Below are positions 39,596 to 39,615 of a DNA stretch of 39,615 nt, piece after piece. Made by a program: the position numbers and the translations under genes. Under the pieces are notes generated by a model, which worked only from the letters and a program-made list of their open reading frames with translations, did no database searches and had not been told where the DNA came from. The first letter of the stretch is position 1. Every line of letters begins with the position of its first letter. Origin of the DNA: an uncultured Eubacteriales bacterium. GTDB lineage: Bacteria; Bacillota; Clostridia; Peptostreptococcales; Anaerovoracaceae. The stretch is taken from positions 1 to 39,615 of the forward strand of contig CACYHR010000016.1 in assembly GCA_902774265.1 (NCBI GenBank). The letters run 5' to 3'.

Positions 39596-39615
39596 TCGCT
39601 TGCGTAATGAAAGAG

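Noticed and set aside
1-39615. CRISPR arrays, tRNA or rRNA genes, insertion sequences, phage genes
   Set aside because: I looked for regular direct repeats, cloverleaf signatures with GTTCRA-type loops, transposase motifs and integrase motifs and saw none.

Overview
The window looks like the chromosome of an anaerobic, moderately GC-balanced Firmicute of the class Clostridia. The signs are strong GGAGG ribosome sites, an NADP-type glutamate dehydrogenase, a split transketolase, an ECF sigma factor paired with an RsgI-type anti-sigma, a double-cubane (HgdB-like) reductase, a small protein resembling the N-terminus of D-proline reductase PrdA, and the anaerobic (early-cobalt, Cbi-type) B12 pathway. 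I cannot name the genus from sequence alone.

Layout. Bases 1-8500 are housekeeping: the 3' end of gdhA with its terminator, a 450-base gap holding a large nested inverted repeat (candidate structured RNA), pcrA helicase, ligA, mgtE and a two-gene transketolase. Bases 8600-12340 are cell-surface and signalling: a secreted acidic protein with its own promoter, then an ECF sigma/anti-sigma pair, followed by an inverted repeat and a terminator. Bases 12400-14300 are a strongly expressed unit encoding a 134-residue PrdA-N-like protein and a double-cubane-type reductase, closed by a 120-base palindrome.

Bases 14330-37858 are one very large B12 locus behind a cobalamin riboswitch and its terminator. 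First come uptake or surface genes: a lipoprotein CbiK chelatase, a lipoprotein with a duplicated domain, and a binding protein, permease and ATPase of the FecBCD/BtuFCD type. Then come cobQ, a cobT-cobU fusion, cobS, cobC, cbiB and cobD, followed by the corrin-ring genes cbiC, cbiD, cbiF, cbiG, cbiH, a cbiJ-cbiE-cbiT triple fusion, and cbiA. At the end sit a VWA protein and a MoxR-type AAA+ ATPase. The genes are tightly packed, many with ATGA or TAATG overlaps. cbiL, the uroporphyrinogen-to-sirohydrochlorin genes and the corrinoid adenosyltransferase are not in the window. The window closes with an NhaC-family antiporter.

How they work together: the riboswitch should shut the locus down when adenosylcobalamin is plentiful. 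When it is scarce, the surface chelatase, lipoproteins and ABC transporter would bring in cobalt, corrinoid or tetrapyrrole; the Cbi enzymes build the ring; and CbiA, CobQ, CbiB, CobD, CobTU, CobS and CobC amidate it and add the lower loop. The most unusual elements are the terminal VWA/AAA+ pair (a chelatase- or chaperone-like motor in a B12 operon with no obvious client), the membrane-anchored CbiK, the orphan PrdA-N-like protein beside the double-cubane reductase, and the structured element upstream of pcrA.
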